A DNA stretch of 64,000 nt from Henriciella mobilis. GTDB taxonomy: Bacteria > Pseudomonadota > Alphaproteobacteria > Caulobacterales > Hyphomonadaceae. This document shows positions 53,862 to 62,906 of this stretch, piece by piece (position 1 is the first letter of the stretch; every line of letters begins with the position of its first letter). Where the stretch lies: positions 1 to 64,000 of the forward strand of contig NZ_QWFZ01000032.1 in assembly GCF_003576315.1 (NCBI RefSeq), in the 5' to 3' direction. The position numbers were made by a program, and so were the translations under genes. The notes beneath the pieces were generated by a model, which was given only the letters and a program-made list of their open reading frames with translations, searched no databases and was not told the DNA's origin.

Positions 53862-54557
53862 ATGAAACCCAATTTCCTGATCGTGGGTGCGCTCGCCATG
53901 GCGACCGCCCTGCCGGCCCTCGCAACCGAAGGTGACCCGGTCTACAATTACACGTTGATCGAAGCCGATATTGCCGAGATTGATGATGAAACCGTCGGTG
54001 CCTTTGATGCCCAAGGCTGGGTCGGCGGTGATTATAATCGCTTTTGGTGGAAGACTGAAGGTGAGTTTGCCGATGGCGACTTCGAGGACGCCGAGGTCCA
54101 AGCGCTGTATTCACGCTACATTTCAAAATTCTGGGATGCGCAGATTGGTGTGCGCTACGACCTTGAGCCTAAAGGCGAGACCTATGGCGTTATAGGGCTG
54201 CAAGGTCTTGCGCCCTACTTCTTCGAAGTTGATGCCGCCGCCTTTGTCTCTTCGAGTGGCGATGTCAGCGCCCGATTTGAAGCCACGGGCGAACTTTTGT
54301 TCACGCAACGCCTGATCCTCGAACCCGGCATTGCGCTAGATTTCTATGCCGAAGACGATCCGTCCCGGCAGATTGGTTCGGGATTAGCGACGGCGGAATA
54401 TAGCGCTCAATTGCGCTATGAATTCACCCGTGAATTCGCACCTTATGTCGAGCTTGCCTATGAAGAAGCCTATGGCGACACCGCTGACTTTCAACGATTG
54501 GAAACCGGCAGCGCGGATGACACCGTTTTTAAAGTCGGCTTGCGAACCATGTTCTAG
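53862..54557 (+). CDS. copB: Outer-membrane copper resistance protein CopB
   Basis: 231 residues with a signal peptide ending LPALA-T (~21) and a barrel of the CopB/PcoB family: GWVGGDYNRFWWKTEGE, ALYSRYISKFWDAQIGVRYD, FFEVDAAAFVSSSGDVSARFEA and the end VGLRTMF. The Met-rich N-terminal extension of PcoB is absent. It is 24 bp after the oxidase gene, the classical copAB pair. Thought to bind copper at the outer membrane. Confidence 0.9.
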   Translation: MKPNFLIVGALAMATALPALATEGDPVYNYTLIEADIAEIDDETVGAFDAQGWVGGDYNRFWWKTEGEFADGDFEDAEVQALYSRYISKFWDAQIGVRYDLEPKGETYGVIGLQGLAPYFFEVDAAAFVSSSGDVSARFEATGELLFTQRLILEPGIALDFYAEDDPSRQIGSGLATAEYSAQLRYEFTREFAPYVELAYEEAYGDTADFQRLETGSADDTVFKVGLRTMF

Positions 54558-54623
54558 CGATTCTTAGGAGGCAGCGTTTCTATTGGCGACTCCGGACCGG
54601 CAATCAATCAGCAGACGGAAGCT

Positions 54624-54651
54624 AAGGCCCGCATCGAAGGATGCGGGCCTT
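54624..54651 (+). terminator. copAB terminator, partly taken over by the IS left end
   Basis: AAGGCCCGCATC-GAAG-GATGCGGGCCTT is a perfect 12-bp stem with a GAAG loop, 66 bp after the copB stop. The last T of the stem is directly followed by the IS inverted repeat (GACCTGAGCCC), so any native T-tract has been replaced. Confidence 0.75.
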
Positions 54652-54676
54652 GACCTGAGCCCTTCGGCTCCCTCGT

Positions 54677-55552
54677 TTATTTCGAGAGTCTGACCCTTTC
54701 ATAGTCCAAGGTTTGATGTCTGGCGAGCGCGCCGGGAGTGGAGCCCCCGACAAGCTCGAGCGACCGGCGCGCTGCGGGCGTCAGCCCGCCCAGCGATGAG
54801 TGAGGCCGGTGATGATTGTAATCGTGCCGCCAGCGCCCCAGTACCTTTCTGGCGTGGGAGAGACTGTCGAAGACTTCCTCGTTGAGGCATTCGTCACGGA
54901 GCTTGCCATTGAAGCTCTCGACGAAGCCGTTCTGCTGCGGCTTGCCCGGCGCGATGTAGTGCCAGGCGATGCCGGTCTCGTTCTGCCATTCCAGGATGGC
55001 GCGCGAGGTCAGCTCGGTCCCATTGTCCGAGACGATGGTCTCCGGCCGGCCATAGAGGCGGATGCAGCGATCAAGCTCCCGCGCCACACGCGCGCCTGAC
55101 AGGGAGGTGTCGGCCACCAGTGCCAGGCATTGCCGGGTATAGTCGTCGATCACGTTCAGCATCCGGAACCGCCGCGCCGGACCGAAGACATCAGACACAA
55201 AGTCAAGGCTCCAGCGTTTCGATGGACCGTCCGGGACAGGCATCGGCTCGCGCGTCCCGGTGGCGCGCTTGCGTCCCCGTCGTCGCTTCACCGCCAGGCC
55301 TTCCTCCCTGTAGAGGCGCCTCAGCTTCTTGTGGTTCATAACGATGCCTTCGCGTTCGAGCATCAAGCCGATGCGGCGATAGCCGAACCGGCGGCGCGTT
55401 GCCGCGATCTCGCGCATACATTTGCGGATCTCCGGATTATCCGGCTCCGCTTCTCGCCTGACAGTCTTCGGATCGACGCTGACCAGTCGGCAGGCGCGAC
55501 GCTGGGAGATGTCATGATCCGACATCGCTCCGAGCGCCGCCACCCGCTTCAA
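54677..55552 (-). CDS. IS3 transposase OrfB (DDE integrase domain)
   Basis: 291 residues from this start. HTH_21-type region [23 protein letters not shown], then the rve catalytic core: D in [11 protein letters not shown] in [10 protein letters not shown] in [14 protein letters not shown], and [15 protein letters not shown] at the end. The frame is open upstream to GTACTGACGACG, so translation most likely arises by -1 frameshift from orfA at GGGAAAG (about 55570) to give OrfAB, as is known for IS3 elements. Confidence 0.93.
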   Translation of the reverse strand: MKRVAALGAMSDHDISQRRACRLVSVDPKTVRREAEPDNPEIRKCMREIAATRRRFGYRRIGLMLEREGIVMNHKKLRRLYREEGLAVKRRRGRKRATGTREPMPVPDGPSKRWSLDFVSDVFGPARRFRMLNVIDDYTRQCLALVADTSLSGARVARELDRCIRLYGRPETIVSDNGTELTSRAILEWQNETGIAWHYIAPGKPQQNGFVESFNGKLRDECLNEEVFDSLSHARKVLGRWRHDYNHHRPHSSLGGLTPAARRSLELVGGSTPGALARHQTLDYERVRLSK

Positions 55553-55563
55553 CTGGGGCGTCG

Positions 55564-55827
55564 TCAGTACTTTCCCAGCAGATCCTTCAGAACGACATTA
55601 TCAAGCATCGCATCCGCCAGAAGGCGCTTCAATTTCGCGTTCTCACCCTCCAGCGTCTTCAGCCGGCGGGCATCGGACACGTCCATCCCGCCGAACTTTG
55701 CCTTCCATTTGTAGAAGGTGGCCGAGCTGACGCCATGACGCCGGCAGACATCCGCCGTCGACATGCCGCGCTCCTGTTCCGCCAGGATCGCGATGATCTG
55801 TTCTTCCGTGAATTTGCTCTTGCGCAT
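55564..55827 (-). CDS. IS3 transposase OrfA
   Basis: 87 residues. [42 protein letters not shown] is the HTH_Tnp_1 DNA-binding domain, followed by a leucine-zipper-like helix ([20 protein letters not shown]). It binds the IS ends and supplies the N-terminal part of OrfAB. The stop is close to the GGGAAAG slip site. Confidence 0.93.
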   Translation of the reverse strand: MRKSKFTEEQIIAILAEQERGMSTADVCRRHGVSSATFYKWKAKFGGMDVSDARRLKTLEGENAKLKRLLADAMLDNVVLKDLLGKY

Positions 55828-55888
55828 TGTCTGTCTCCATAACGACAGACTCTCAATTCAAATGCGGGACCAATCGGGGCTCAGGTCA

Positions 55889-55966
55889 ATACCCGCGTTG
55901 AAGCAACGCCTTAGCGACACGCTTTTCAGGCGCGGCCAATGAGCCTTGTTTTGATCGCTTAGCCAT
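55889..55966 (-). pseudogene. 26-codon start of a gene cut by the IS element
   Basis: ATG at 55966 opens MAKRSKQGSLAAPEKRVAKA and runs in frame straight into the right end of the IS at 55888. The remainder is not found on the other side of the IS, where the copAB terminator lies, so the insertion went with a deletion or recombination. The sequence looks like the basic N-terminus of a DNA- or RNA-related protein, but I cannot name it. The 185 bp to 56151 are AT-rich and hold no other gene I can support. Confidence 0.55.
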
Positions 55967-56151
55967 TTCAAAAAACTAGCACAGATCTCTTAAGAGTTGA
56001 TTTTTTGATTTTCTTCAACTCGTCCGAGTTGCGGACGATTTGGCTAATTGAACTCAGATTGGCGCTAAATCGAGAGGCAGCGATGAGCGCCCTAGTTAGA
56101 GCGTTTGGTGTGACTTCGCACCATTATCCGAAAACGAAGCATGCCAGATCA

Positions 56152-57435
56152 TCAGAACTGATACACCGGCGCAAACCCGCCGCCGCTGGTGCGGAAGTTG
56201 GTCGTCTGTCCCTGATAAACGCGGGCAGCCAACAGCAGTGTTTTCCCGGCATAAGTGTAAAGCCGAACGTCATACTTCAGTGTTACCGGCTCTTGGTCGA
56301 CAGTTACAGCGCGCACCGTCGGCGGGACCAGGGCTTGAGCAATATAATCCCCTTCCAGGATTGCCGACCAGACGCGTTTCGTCAGCTTGTCACCACGATA
56401 AGCAGCACGGCTGCCAAAACCCGCGGCGGGTTTAAAGAAGTATCCTCGCCGCGTCGCCCAAAGCTCATCAGCGACGTCTTCGGTAACGCGCCGCGTATCG
56501 GGGATCGCCGCAAGCACCTGTCGGTCTGCGTCATCCGCGCCAAACGATTTAAGCGAATCTGGATCGCTAAGCCAAATCAGGTTTCGTTTGTTGGCATAGA
56601 GCGCGTGGTGGCGCGGCGCCGGACTGATAACCACCGCCTCGTCGAGGAGCGCGGCGCGCAGATGTGCATGACCTGGCTCGGACAGATCAAAATCCGTTAG
56701 CCGATTATAGACCATGTCGATAGCTCTTCCACCGTGCGCAAGATCGCCGTTCTCATAGGTGAGCGCCTCGGGGTCAAGGATGAGGGTTTCGATGCCGTTG
56801 CGGGCCAACAAGTCTCTCGCGAGCACCATGTCCGGATAGAGATACTGCCCAGATGCGTCCTGATCGAGAATAGCCAACCTGCCCGGACGGCCCTCCCGTC
56901 CCGTCGCCTGCCACTCAGAGATGAAGCTTTCAACAAGGACTGCATCGATTGCGTCCGAATCCGCGAGACGCGCGTCTCCGCAAGCCTCAGCATGTTTCGC
57001 CGCAGCGCGCTGGAGCTCGCTGACCAGGAAGGCTCCGCCGGCATTTGTATTTATCTCAATGAGTTTGGGTCCGTCTTCAGAGATGTGAAAATCGTATCCC
57101 ATGAACAGACCGCGTGCGCCGGTCTGAGCGCTGAAAATATTATCATTTGAGCGTGCCAGGGCGACCTCTTGATAAGACGTCAGGGATGCCACCGCTTCAA
57201 TTGCAGACACTTGCGCCTGCATCGCCCGCAGGTCCGATGGTGAGACAAAAACGGCCGTGGCCGCAAATAGATTGGGCCGCGCCGCCAGAAGCGCCGAGAG
57301 CTCATCATTGCCGGCATGATCCAAAATGGCTTCATCAAGATCGGCCCTGCCGAGCGTCATGCAAAAGCAGGACTTGTTGAGGGAAATCAAATCACTTGCG
57401 CCAGGCAGTTCGCAGGTTTTATCGCACCGCATCAA
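56152..57435 (-). CDS. ATP-grasp-like protein of unknown function
   Basis: 427 residues. GLFMGYDFHISEDGPKLIEINTNAGGAF and, towards the end, RRGYFFKPAAGFGSRAAYRGDKLT, LKYDVRLYTYAGKTLLLAARVYQGQ and NFRTSGGGFAPVY look like the nucleotide and metal-binding parts of an ATP-grasp or glutathionylspermidine-synthase-like ligase. The substrate cannot be told. It is divergent from the phosphoketolase operon with a 190-bp shared region, and its 3' end points to the IS scar. A Cys-rich start (MMRCDKTCELPG, SLNKSCFCMTLG) is unusual. Confidence 0.55.
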   Translation of the reverse strand: MMRCDKTCELPGASDLISLNKSCFCMTLGRADLDEAILDHAGNDELSALLAARPNLFAATAVFVSPSDLRAMQAQVSAIEAVASLTSYQEVALARSNDNIFSAQTGARGLFMGYDFHISEDGPKLIEINTNAGGAFLVSELQRAAAKHAEACGDARLADSDAIDAVLVESFISEWQATGREGRPGRLAILDQDASGQYLYPDMVLARDLLARNGIETLILDPEALTYENGDLAHGGRAIDMVYNRLTDFDLSEPGHAHLRAALLDEAVVISPAPRHHALYANKRNLIWLSDPDSLKSFGADDADRQVLAAIPDTRRVTEDVADELWATRRGYFFKPAAGFGSRAAYRGDKLTKRVWSAILEGDYIAQALVPPTVRAVTVDQEPVTLKYDVRLYTYAGKTLLLAARVYQGQTTNFRTSGGGFAPVYQF

Positions 57436-57625
57436 AACCCCTTTCTGGGCGAGACTGAACCATCACACTCATCGCCTTTCTCCTGCTTATAGGCTGCGTT
57501 TCTGGACCGCGAAAGCCAGCCTGAATCCACGCAAATCTGATCGTGAGGGTTTGCCCGCCACGCGCCGTATCAAGACTGCTCACCTGATTTTTGATGCGCG
57601 AACTGGCAGGGGGATATCGACGATC

Positions 57626-60013
57626 ATGACAGAACAATGGACCAGCGGATATGGCGTGATCGTCCATGATACCGAGACGCAGCAGCGACTTCAGAGTATC
57701 TTGCAGAACGCCGACCGCGGGCTTTTGGCGCTCACACAAACCGAGGCCGCAGACGTGTTCTCGGCGACGGACAGACTCGCGAATGCGGCAATGTGGCTCA
57801 TCGCGCACATGTCATATGCACGTCGCGTCGACCTGTCTGGCGCACCCCTGAAGGCGGGGGATTTCAAACCCTCGCCAGAAGGCCATATGGGCGGATCGTT
57901 TAACATGGCGATCGCATTTGCAGGCTATCTCGCCGCCAATGCGTTGAGTGGCCATACCCGTGCTTGGACCCTTGGGCAGGGTCATTGCGTCGCTGCAATT
58001 GAAGCCATCAACGCACTCACAGGCGATGTCTCAGCCGCGCAGCAAGGGCGCTATGATCGCAGTGAAGCAGGCCTTTCCCGGCTCGTCAGTGACTTTTACG
58101 GCTATGCGATCACCCCCGATGGCCGCCCCGGCGTGCCGCTCGGCAGCCACGTCAACCCGAATACAGCTGGCGGGTTGTCGGAAGGCGGGTATCTTGGATT
58201 CACCAGCCTGCAATATATCCACATGCCATTGCTGGGCGAGCGCCTTGTCGCCTTTCTGAGCGACGGCGCTTTCGAAGAGCAGCGCGGATCCGACTGGGCG
58301 CCGCGCTGGTGGCGCGCCAGCGATAGTGGTTTCGCCGTGCCTGCGATGGTGCTGAATGGCCGGCGGATCGAACAGCGTACCGAAATCAGTCAGGAAGGCG
58401 GACTTGATTGGTTAGTCAAGCATTTGACCTTAAGCGGGTTCGACCCAATCATTGTCGATGGCCATGATCCCCTCTCTTATGCATGGGGCATATTGGAAGC
58501 GGAGGCCCGGCTTTCAAAACTGAGCGATACGGACGGCCCCTACCCCGCGCGGCTGCCTTATCTGATTGCGCCCTGCATCAAGGGTTTTGGGTTTCCAGGG
58601 GCTGGGGGAAATAGCGCGCACAATCTCCCACTGGAAGGAAATCCGCGCACCAATAAGGGCGCACGCGTGCTCTTCAATGAAGGCGTACAAGCGCTCTACA
58701 CACCGCCTGACATGCTTGATGATGCGGTCCGGACCCTAAGCGTCCACAAAATACAAAACCGCATGTTGGAAAGTCAGAACGCCCTCGCCGTTCGCAAGGT
58801 TTCTGATCCCGTATTGCCTAGGTCAGACGCGCGTTCGCTCGGCACCCCCCGCCCAAATTGCGCAATGGACGCGATCGATCAGTGTTTCACCGAAATTGTG
58901 CGCGCCAATCCGCATTTGCGGGTCCGCGTTGCAAACCCTGACGAGCTTCGCAGCAACCACATGCCGCTGACGCTCGAGATGCTCAAGCATCGGGTCAATG
59001 CGCCTGAGCCCGGCACGCCTGAATCCAAAAATGGTCGCCTCATCACGGCGCTGAATGAAGAGGCTGTGATAGCTGCAGCCCTTGGCAATAAGGGCGGGCT
59101 GAATCTCGCAGTGAGCTACGAGGCCTTCGCCATGAAGATGCTCGGCGCGCTGCGCCAGGAGATTATCTTCGCGCGTCGACAGAAAGAACTCGGTCAAATT
59201 CCGGGCTGGATCAGCGTCCCGCTTATTGCAACTTCGCATACTTGGGAAAATGCCAAGAATGAACAATCCCACCAGGACCCGACACTGCCCGAAGCGCTGC
59301 TCGGAGAAATGTCGGAGACCGCTCGGGTGATCTTCCCGGTCGACGCGCCAAGCGCTGCTGAAGCGCTGCGCAACATCTATCGTGGGCGCGGCGAAATCGC
59401 CTGCCTCGTGACACCGAAACGAGATGTCCCAAACCTTCTATCCGAAGAGGAAGCCGAACACGCGCTGGAAAATGGAGCGCTCCACATCGCCGGTGATATC
59501 ATGGCAGCCGACATTCAATTGGTCGCGATCGGCGCTTATCAGGCTCACGAAGCCCTCGCCGCATTCCAGCGACTCACTGAACGCGGCGTGCCATGCTGTG
59601 TCACCTTGATCCTTGAACCGGGCAGGTTCCGCATGGGACGCGACGCAATGGAGCAGGCATTCACAGCGAGCGAAGACAGGCTTGAAGCCCTTTTCCCGCG
59701 CGGGCTGGCAAGAGTGCTGCTGACGCATACGCGGCCCGAACCGATGACGGGTGTGCTGAGACGACTGGATGGCGGGCCGGAACAATTGCGCGCGCTCGGC
59801 TACATTTCTCGCGGCGGAACATTTGATGTCGCAGGCATGCTGTTCGCCAATCGCTGCACCTGGGCTCATACTGTCGATGCCGCCATGGCGTTGCTGCCGA
59901 AAAAAACTCTCGATCTCCTTTCGGAGGATGAACGGCGCGCCATTGATGGGCAAGGCGATCCATCCGCTCTCGAGCGCTCAAAACCTGTCCTGCGCCGGGA
60001 GCACGCATCATGA
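57626..60013 (+). CDS. xfp: Phosphoketolase (xylulose 5-phosphate/fructose 6-phosphate)
   Basis: Splits xylulose 5-phosphate or fructose 6-phosphate with phosphate into acetyl phosphate and a triose or tetrose phosphate, using thiamine diphosphate. 795 residues, normal length. Family marks: EGHMGGSFNMAIAFAGYLAANAL, GQGHCVAAIEAINALTG, GSHVNPNTAGGLSEGGYLGF, FLSDGAFEEQRGSDWAPRWW, KGFGFPGAGGNSAHNLPL and HTWENAKNEQSHQDP. The ATG at 57626 is preceded by GGGGG about 12 bp before. First gene of an operon; its stop overlaps the hydrolase start (ATGA). Acetyl phosphate would feed the acetate kinase at 33.6 kb. Confidence 0.93.
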   Translation: MTEQWTSGYGVIVHDTETQQRLQSILQNADRGLLALTQTEAADVFSATDRLANAAMWLIAHMSYARRVDLSGAPLKAGDFKPSPEGHMGGSFNMAIAFAGYLAANALSGHTRAWTLGQGHCVAAIEAINALTGDVSAAQQGRYDRSEAGLSRLVSDFYGYAITPDGRPGVPLGSHVNPNTAGGLSEGGYLGFTSLQYIHMPLLGERLVAFLSDGAFEEQRGSDWAPRWWRASDSGFAVPAMVLNGRRIEQRTEISQEGGLDWLVKHLTLSGFDPIIVDGHDPLSYAWGILEAEARLSKLSDTDGPYPARLPYLIAPCIKGFGFPGAGGNSAHNLPLEGNPRTNKGARVLFNEGVQALYTPPDMLDDAVRTLSVHKIQNRMLESQNALAVRKVSDPVLPRSDARSLGTPRPNCAMDAIDQCFTEIVRANPHLRVRVANPDELRSNHMPLTLEMLKHRVNAPEPGTPESKNGRLITALNEEAVIAAALGNKGGLNLAVSYEAFAMKMLGALRQEIIFARRQKELGQIPGWISVPLIATSHTWENAKNEQSHQDPTLPEALLGEMSETARVIFPVDAPSAAEALRNIYRGRGEIACLVTPKRDVPNLLSEEEAEHALENGALHIAGDIMAADIQLVAIGAYQAHEALAAFQRLTERGVPCCVTLILEPGRFRMGRDAMEQAFTASEDRLEALFPRGLARVLLTHTRPEPMTGVLRRLDGGPEQLRALGYISRGGTFDVAGMLFANRCTWAHTVDAAMALLPKKTLDLLSEDERRAIDGQGDPSALERSKPVLRREHAS

Positions 60014-61386
60014 CCCTCACCCTGACCAGTCTTGGCGGGGCTGGAACCGTGACCGGCTCACGCCATCTTCTTGAATATGAAGGTCAGCGTATACTGATCG
60101 ATTGTGGTCTGTTCCAGGGCTATAAGGCGTTGCGCCAGCGCAACTGGGCGCCCTTCCCGATTGATCCAAAATCCATCGACGCCATTGTCCTCACGCACGC
60201 CCACATTGATCATAGTGGTTATCTGCCAAAACTGGTCAGAGAAGGTTATCGCGGTCCCGTTTATTGCTCGAGCGCGACCAAGGATCTTTGCGGAATCCTG
60301 CTGCGCGACAGCGCGTATATTTCAGAACGAGACGCCGAGCGGGCCAACCGCCTTCGCTACACCCGCCACAAACCGGCTCAGCCACTTTATACGATCGCCG
60401 ACGCCGAAGCGGCGATTGAAAAGCTCACCCCAATCGACTTTCACCAGGACGTTCATCTCGCGATTGGGGCCGATATCTATTTACGCCGCGCCGGGCATAT
60501 TCTTGGGGCATCGACCGTTGAAGTCCGTTGGGGCGGCAAAACCATTATCTTTTCTGGTGACCTTGGCCGCTATGACGACCCTTTCATGTTTGACCCTGAG
60601 CCGGTGCAAAATGCCGATTACGTCGTCATAGAGTCCACCTATGGAGATCGCACTCATCCGAAGCTCGATCCCATGGAACAGCTGGGTGACGTGATTGCAC
60701 GCACCGCCAGGCGCGGCGGGACAGTGGTTATTCCAGCCTTTGCGGTCGGGCGCGCTCAACTCATTCTCTACCATATCTGGATGCTCAAAAAAGCGGGACG
60801 GCTCGAGAATGTCGCGATCTATCTCGACAGCCCAATGGCGATAAACGCAACTGAACTTCTCTGCACACACCTCGATGATCACAGATTTGCGCGGCAGGTT
60901 TGTGAAGAGACTTGCGCGATTGCGACTTATGCGCGTGACGTCGACGCTTCAAAAGCCATTACCAATGATCTGATGCCAAAGGTTGTGATCGCAGCGAGCG
61001 GTATGATCACAGGCGGCCGCGTTCTGCACCATATTCAGGCATTTGGTGGAGACCGGAAAAATACGATCCTGTTTGCTGGATATCAGGCCGGTGGCACGCG
61101 TGGAGACAAGATTCTCAAGGGCGCAAGCAAGGTCAAAATGTTCGGCCACGACGTTCATATCGGCGCCGAGATCGCCAGCCTGCCCGCTTTGTCAGCCCAT
61201 GCGGATGCCGACGAGCTGATCTCCTGGCTTGGCGGCTTTGAAAAGCGTCCGGCAAAAGCATTTATTGTTCACGGCGAACCCGATGCATCAGAGGCGCTAA
61301 GCACGCGTATGCAGGATGAGCTCGGCTGGCGCACTGATGTTGTTGCCATCGAGAAGGCCTATGAGCTTGGAAGCGGCGACGAATGA
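60010..61386 (+). CDS. Beta-CASP metallo-beta-lactamase hydrolase, RNase-like
   Basis: 458 residues. The metal site is LTHAHIDHSGYLPKLV (HxHxDH), then GHILGASTVEVRWGGKTI, STYGDRTHP, FAVGRAQLILYHIWML and a C-terminal RMMBL part with IASLPALSAHADADELISWLGG and AFIVHGEPDASEAL. This is the CPSF/RNase J-related 'MBL fold, RNA specificity domain' family, whose members cut or degrade RNA. Its stop overlaps the AMP-phosphorylase gene. In this operon it could release nucleotides from RNA, an inference. Confidence 0.9.
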   Translation: MTLTLTSLGGAGTVTGSRHLLEYEGQRILIDCGLFQGYKALRQRNWAPFPIDPKSIDAIVLTHAHIDHSGYLPKLVREGYRGPVYCSSATKDLCGILLRDSAYISERDAERANRLRYTRHKPAQPLYTIADAEAAIEKLTPIDFHQDVHLAIGADIYLRRAGHILGASTVEVRWGGKTIIFSGDLGRYDDPFMFDPEPVQNADYVVIESTYGDRTHPKLDPMEQLGDVIARTARRGGTVVIPAFAVGRAQLILYHIWMLKKAGRLENVAIYLDSPMAINATELLCTHLDDHRFARQVCEETCAIATYARDVDASKAITNDLMPKVVIAASGMITGGRVLHHIQAFGGDRKNTILFAGYQAGGTRGDKILKGASKVKMFGHDVHIGAEIASLPALSAHADADELISWLGGFEKRPAKAFIVHGEPDASEALSTRMQDELGWRTDVVAIEKAYELGSGDE

Positions 61387-62903
61387 CGCAGGATAATCAA
61401 CCCCACGCCGCCACGACCCTGTCCGCGCGACGCCTGAAATGGCATGCTCAGGACGAAGCGATCATTCTAATGCGGACCGACTGCCCGGTCTGCCGTTCAG
61501 AAGGACTGACGTCGCGCGCCCGTGTGCTGATCAGTTGCGACGGGCGGGACGTGGTCGCGACCCTGCACCAGATCGACGATGATTGGCTGGCCCTTAGCGA
61601 GGCTGGTCTTTCTGAAGCGGCTTGGAGCCGGCTTGGTGCCGAGCCCGGCGCAGATCTTAAAGTCAGCCACGCTCCAACGCTTCGGTCTCTCTCTGATGTG
61701 CGTCAACGGATGACCGGCAAACGGCTGCCAAGCGATGGATTTGACCGGATCGTGACTGATATCGCCGCCGGACTGTATTCTGATATTCATCTGGCCGCCT
61801 TTATCTCAGCCTGTTCCACGCTGAGCCTCGACATAGACGAAATCACCTCGCTGACCGGCGCCATGGTGAACGTCGGAGAGCAACTCGACTGGAATACCGA
61901 CATGGTCATCGACAAACACTGCGTGGGCGGCCTACCCGGAAATCGCACGACGCCGATTGTTGTTGCGATCTTGGCCAGCCTGGGTTTGACGGTCCCAAAG
62001 ACCTCCTCGCGCGCCATCACATCGCCCGCCGGAACTGCAGATACGATGGAGACGCTCACCCAAGTCGATCTGTCACTGCCAGACATCAGGCGGGTTGTTG
62101 AAACGGAAGGTGGATGCCTTGCCTGGGGCGGCGCGGTCCAGCTCAGCCCGGCTGATGATATTCTCATCCGCATTGAACGGGCCCTCGACATCGACGCCGA
62201 AGGTCAGCTGATCGCGTCTGTTTTGTCAAAGAAGATCGCCGCCGGCGCGAGCCATGTGGTGCTCGACTTGCCCGTCGGACCAACCGCTAAACTGCGTAGT
62301 GCTGCCGGTGCCCGCGCCCTTGCCCAGCACATGACGATCGTTGCACGTGGGTTTGGCCTCAAGACCCATTGCGTGTTCAGCGACGGGCTCCAACCCGTCG
62401 GGCGCGGCATCGGACCGGCGCTCGAAGCCTGGGACGTGCTCAGGGTCTTGCAAAGAAGCAAAAGCGCGCCGCCAGATCTTCGCGAACGGGCGCTGACGCT
62501 GGCTGGCGCCGCCCTTGAACTTGCGGGCCGTGCCAAACCGGATACCGGAGCGGCCATGGCTCAGGACGCGCTCGACAATGGATCTGCCTGGTCGAAGTTT
62601 CAGGCCATATGCGCCGCTCAAGGCGGTTTGCGCGAACCACCACGCGCAGCGCAAACTGCGCCCGTCGCGGCAATTCGGTCAGGGGTCTTGAAAGCAATCG
62701 ATAATAGAAAGCTCTCCAGGCTCGCAAAACTTGCTGGTGCTCCCGAACGCCCGGCCGCTGGTCTGACCGTTCACAAACGCCTAGGCGAACAAATCACGAT
62801 TGGTGAGCCGCTTCTCACCATCCACGCAGAGGCGTCGGGCGAGATCGACTATGCCATGAGCTACGCTCACGCCAATGCCGGCCTCTTCACCATTGAGGGT
62901 TAA
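61383..62903 (+). CDS. AMP phosphorylase-type nucleoside/nucleotide phosphorylase
   Basis: 506 residues: an N-terminal double-psi domain of ~80 residues, absent from bacterial thymidine phosphorylases, then the phosphorylase fold. VIDKHCVGGLPGNRTTPIVV and KTSSRAITSPAGTADTMETL follow the archaeal AMP phosphorylase pattern (DKHxxGGxPGN, SSRAITSxAGTADTME) rather than the thymidine one (DKHSTGGVGD). AMP phosphorylase turns NMP and phosphate into ribose 1,5-bisphosphate and a base. Annotated copies are usually called thymidine phosphorylase. Overlaps the preceding stop (ATGA). Confidence 0.82.
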   Translation: MTQDNQPHAATTLSARRLKWHAQDEAIILMRTDCPVCRSEGLTSRARVLISCDGRDVVATLHQIDDDWLALSEAGLSEAAWSRLGAEPGADLKVSHAPTLRSLSDVRQRMTGKRLPSDGFDRIVTDIAAGLYSDIHLAAFISACSTLSLDIDEITSLTGAMVNVGEQLDWNTDMVIDKHCVGGLPGNRTTPIVVAILASLGLTVPKTSSRAITSPAGTADTMETLTQVDLSLPDIRRVVETEGGCLAWGGAVQLSPADDILIRIERALDIDAEGQLIASVLSKKIAAGASHVVLDLPVGPTAKLRSAAGARALAQHMTIVARGFGLKTHCVFSDGLQPVGRGIGPALEAWDVLRVLQRSKSAPPDLRERALTLAGAALELAGRAKPDTGAAMAQDALDNGSAWSKFQAICAAQGGLREPPRAAQTAPVAAIRSGVLKAIDNRKLSRLAKLAGAPERPAAGLTVHKRLGEQITIGEPLLTIHAEASGEIDYAMSYAHANAGLFTIEG

Positions 62904-62906
62904 CCC

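Larger units (their letters stand above)
54651..55888 (-). mobile_element. IS3-family insertion sequence, 1238 bp
   Basis: Ends carry the inverted repeat TGACCTGAGCCC, exact for 12 bp at 54651-54662 and (complement) 55877-55888. Inside, on the minus strand, are orfA (helix-turn-helix) and orfB (DDE integrase), in a -1 relation. The flanks (CCT / ATA) show no target-site duplication. Both open frames are intact, so it could still be active. Confidence 0.92.

Noticed and set aside
55130-55714. 194-codon plus-strand frame across the IS transposase
   Set aside because: The minus strand codes for OrfA and OrfB with DDE motifs; this is antisense.
56005-56700. 231-codon plus-strand frame next to the IS
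   Set aside because: Mostly antisense of the ATP-grasp-like gene; the first part has no homology.
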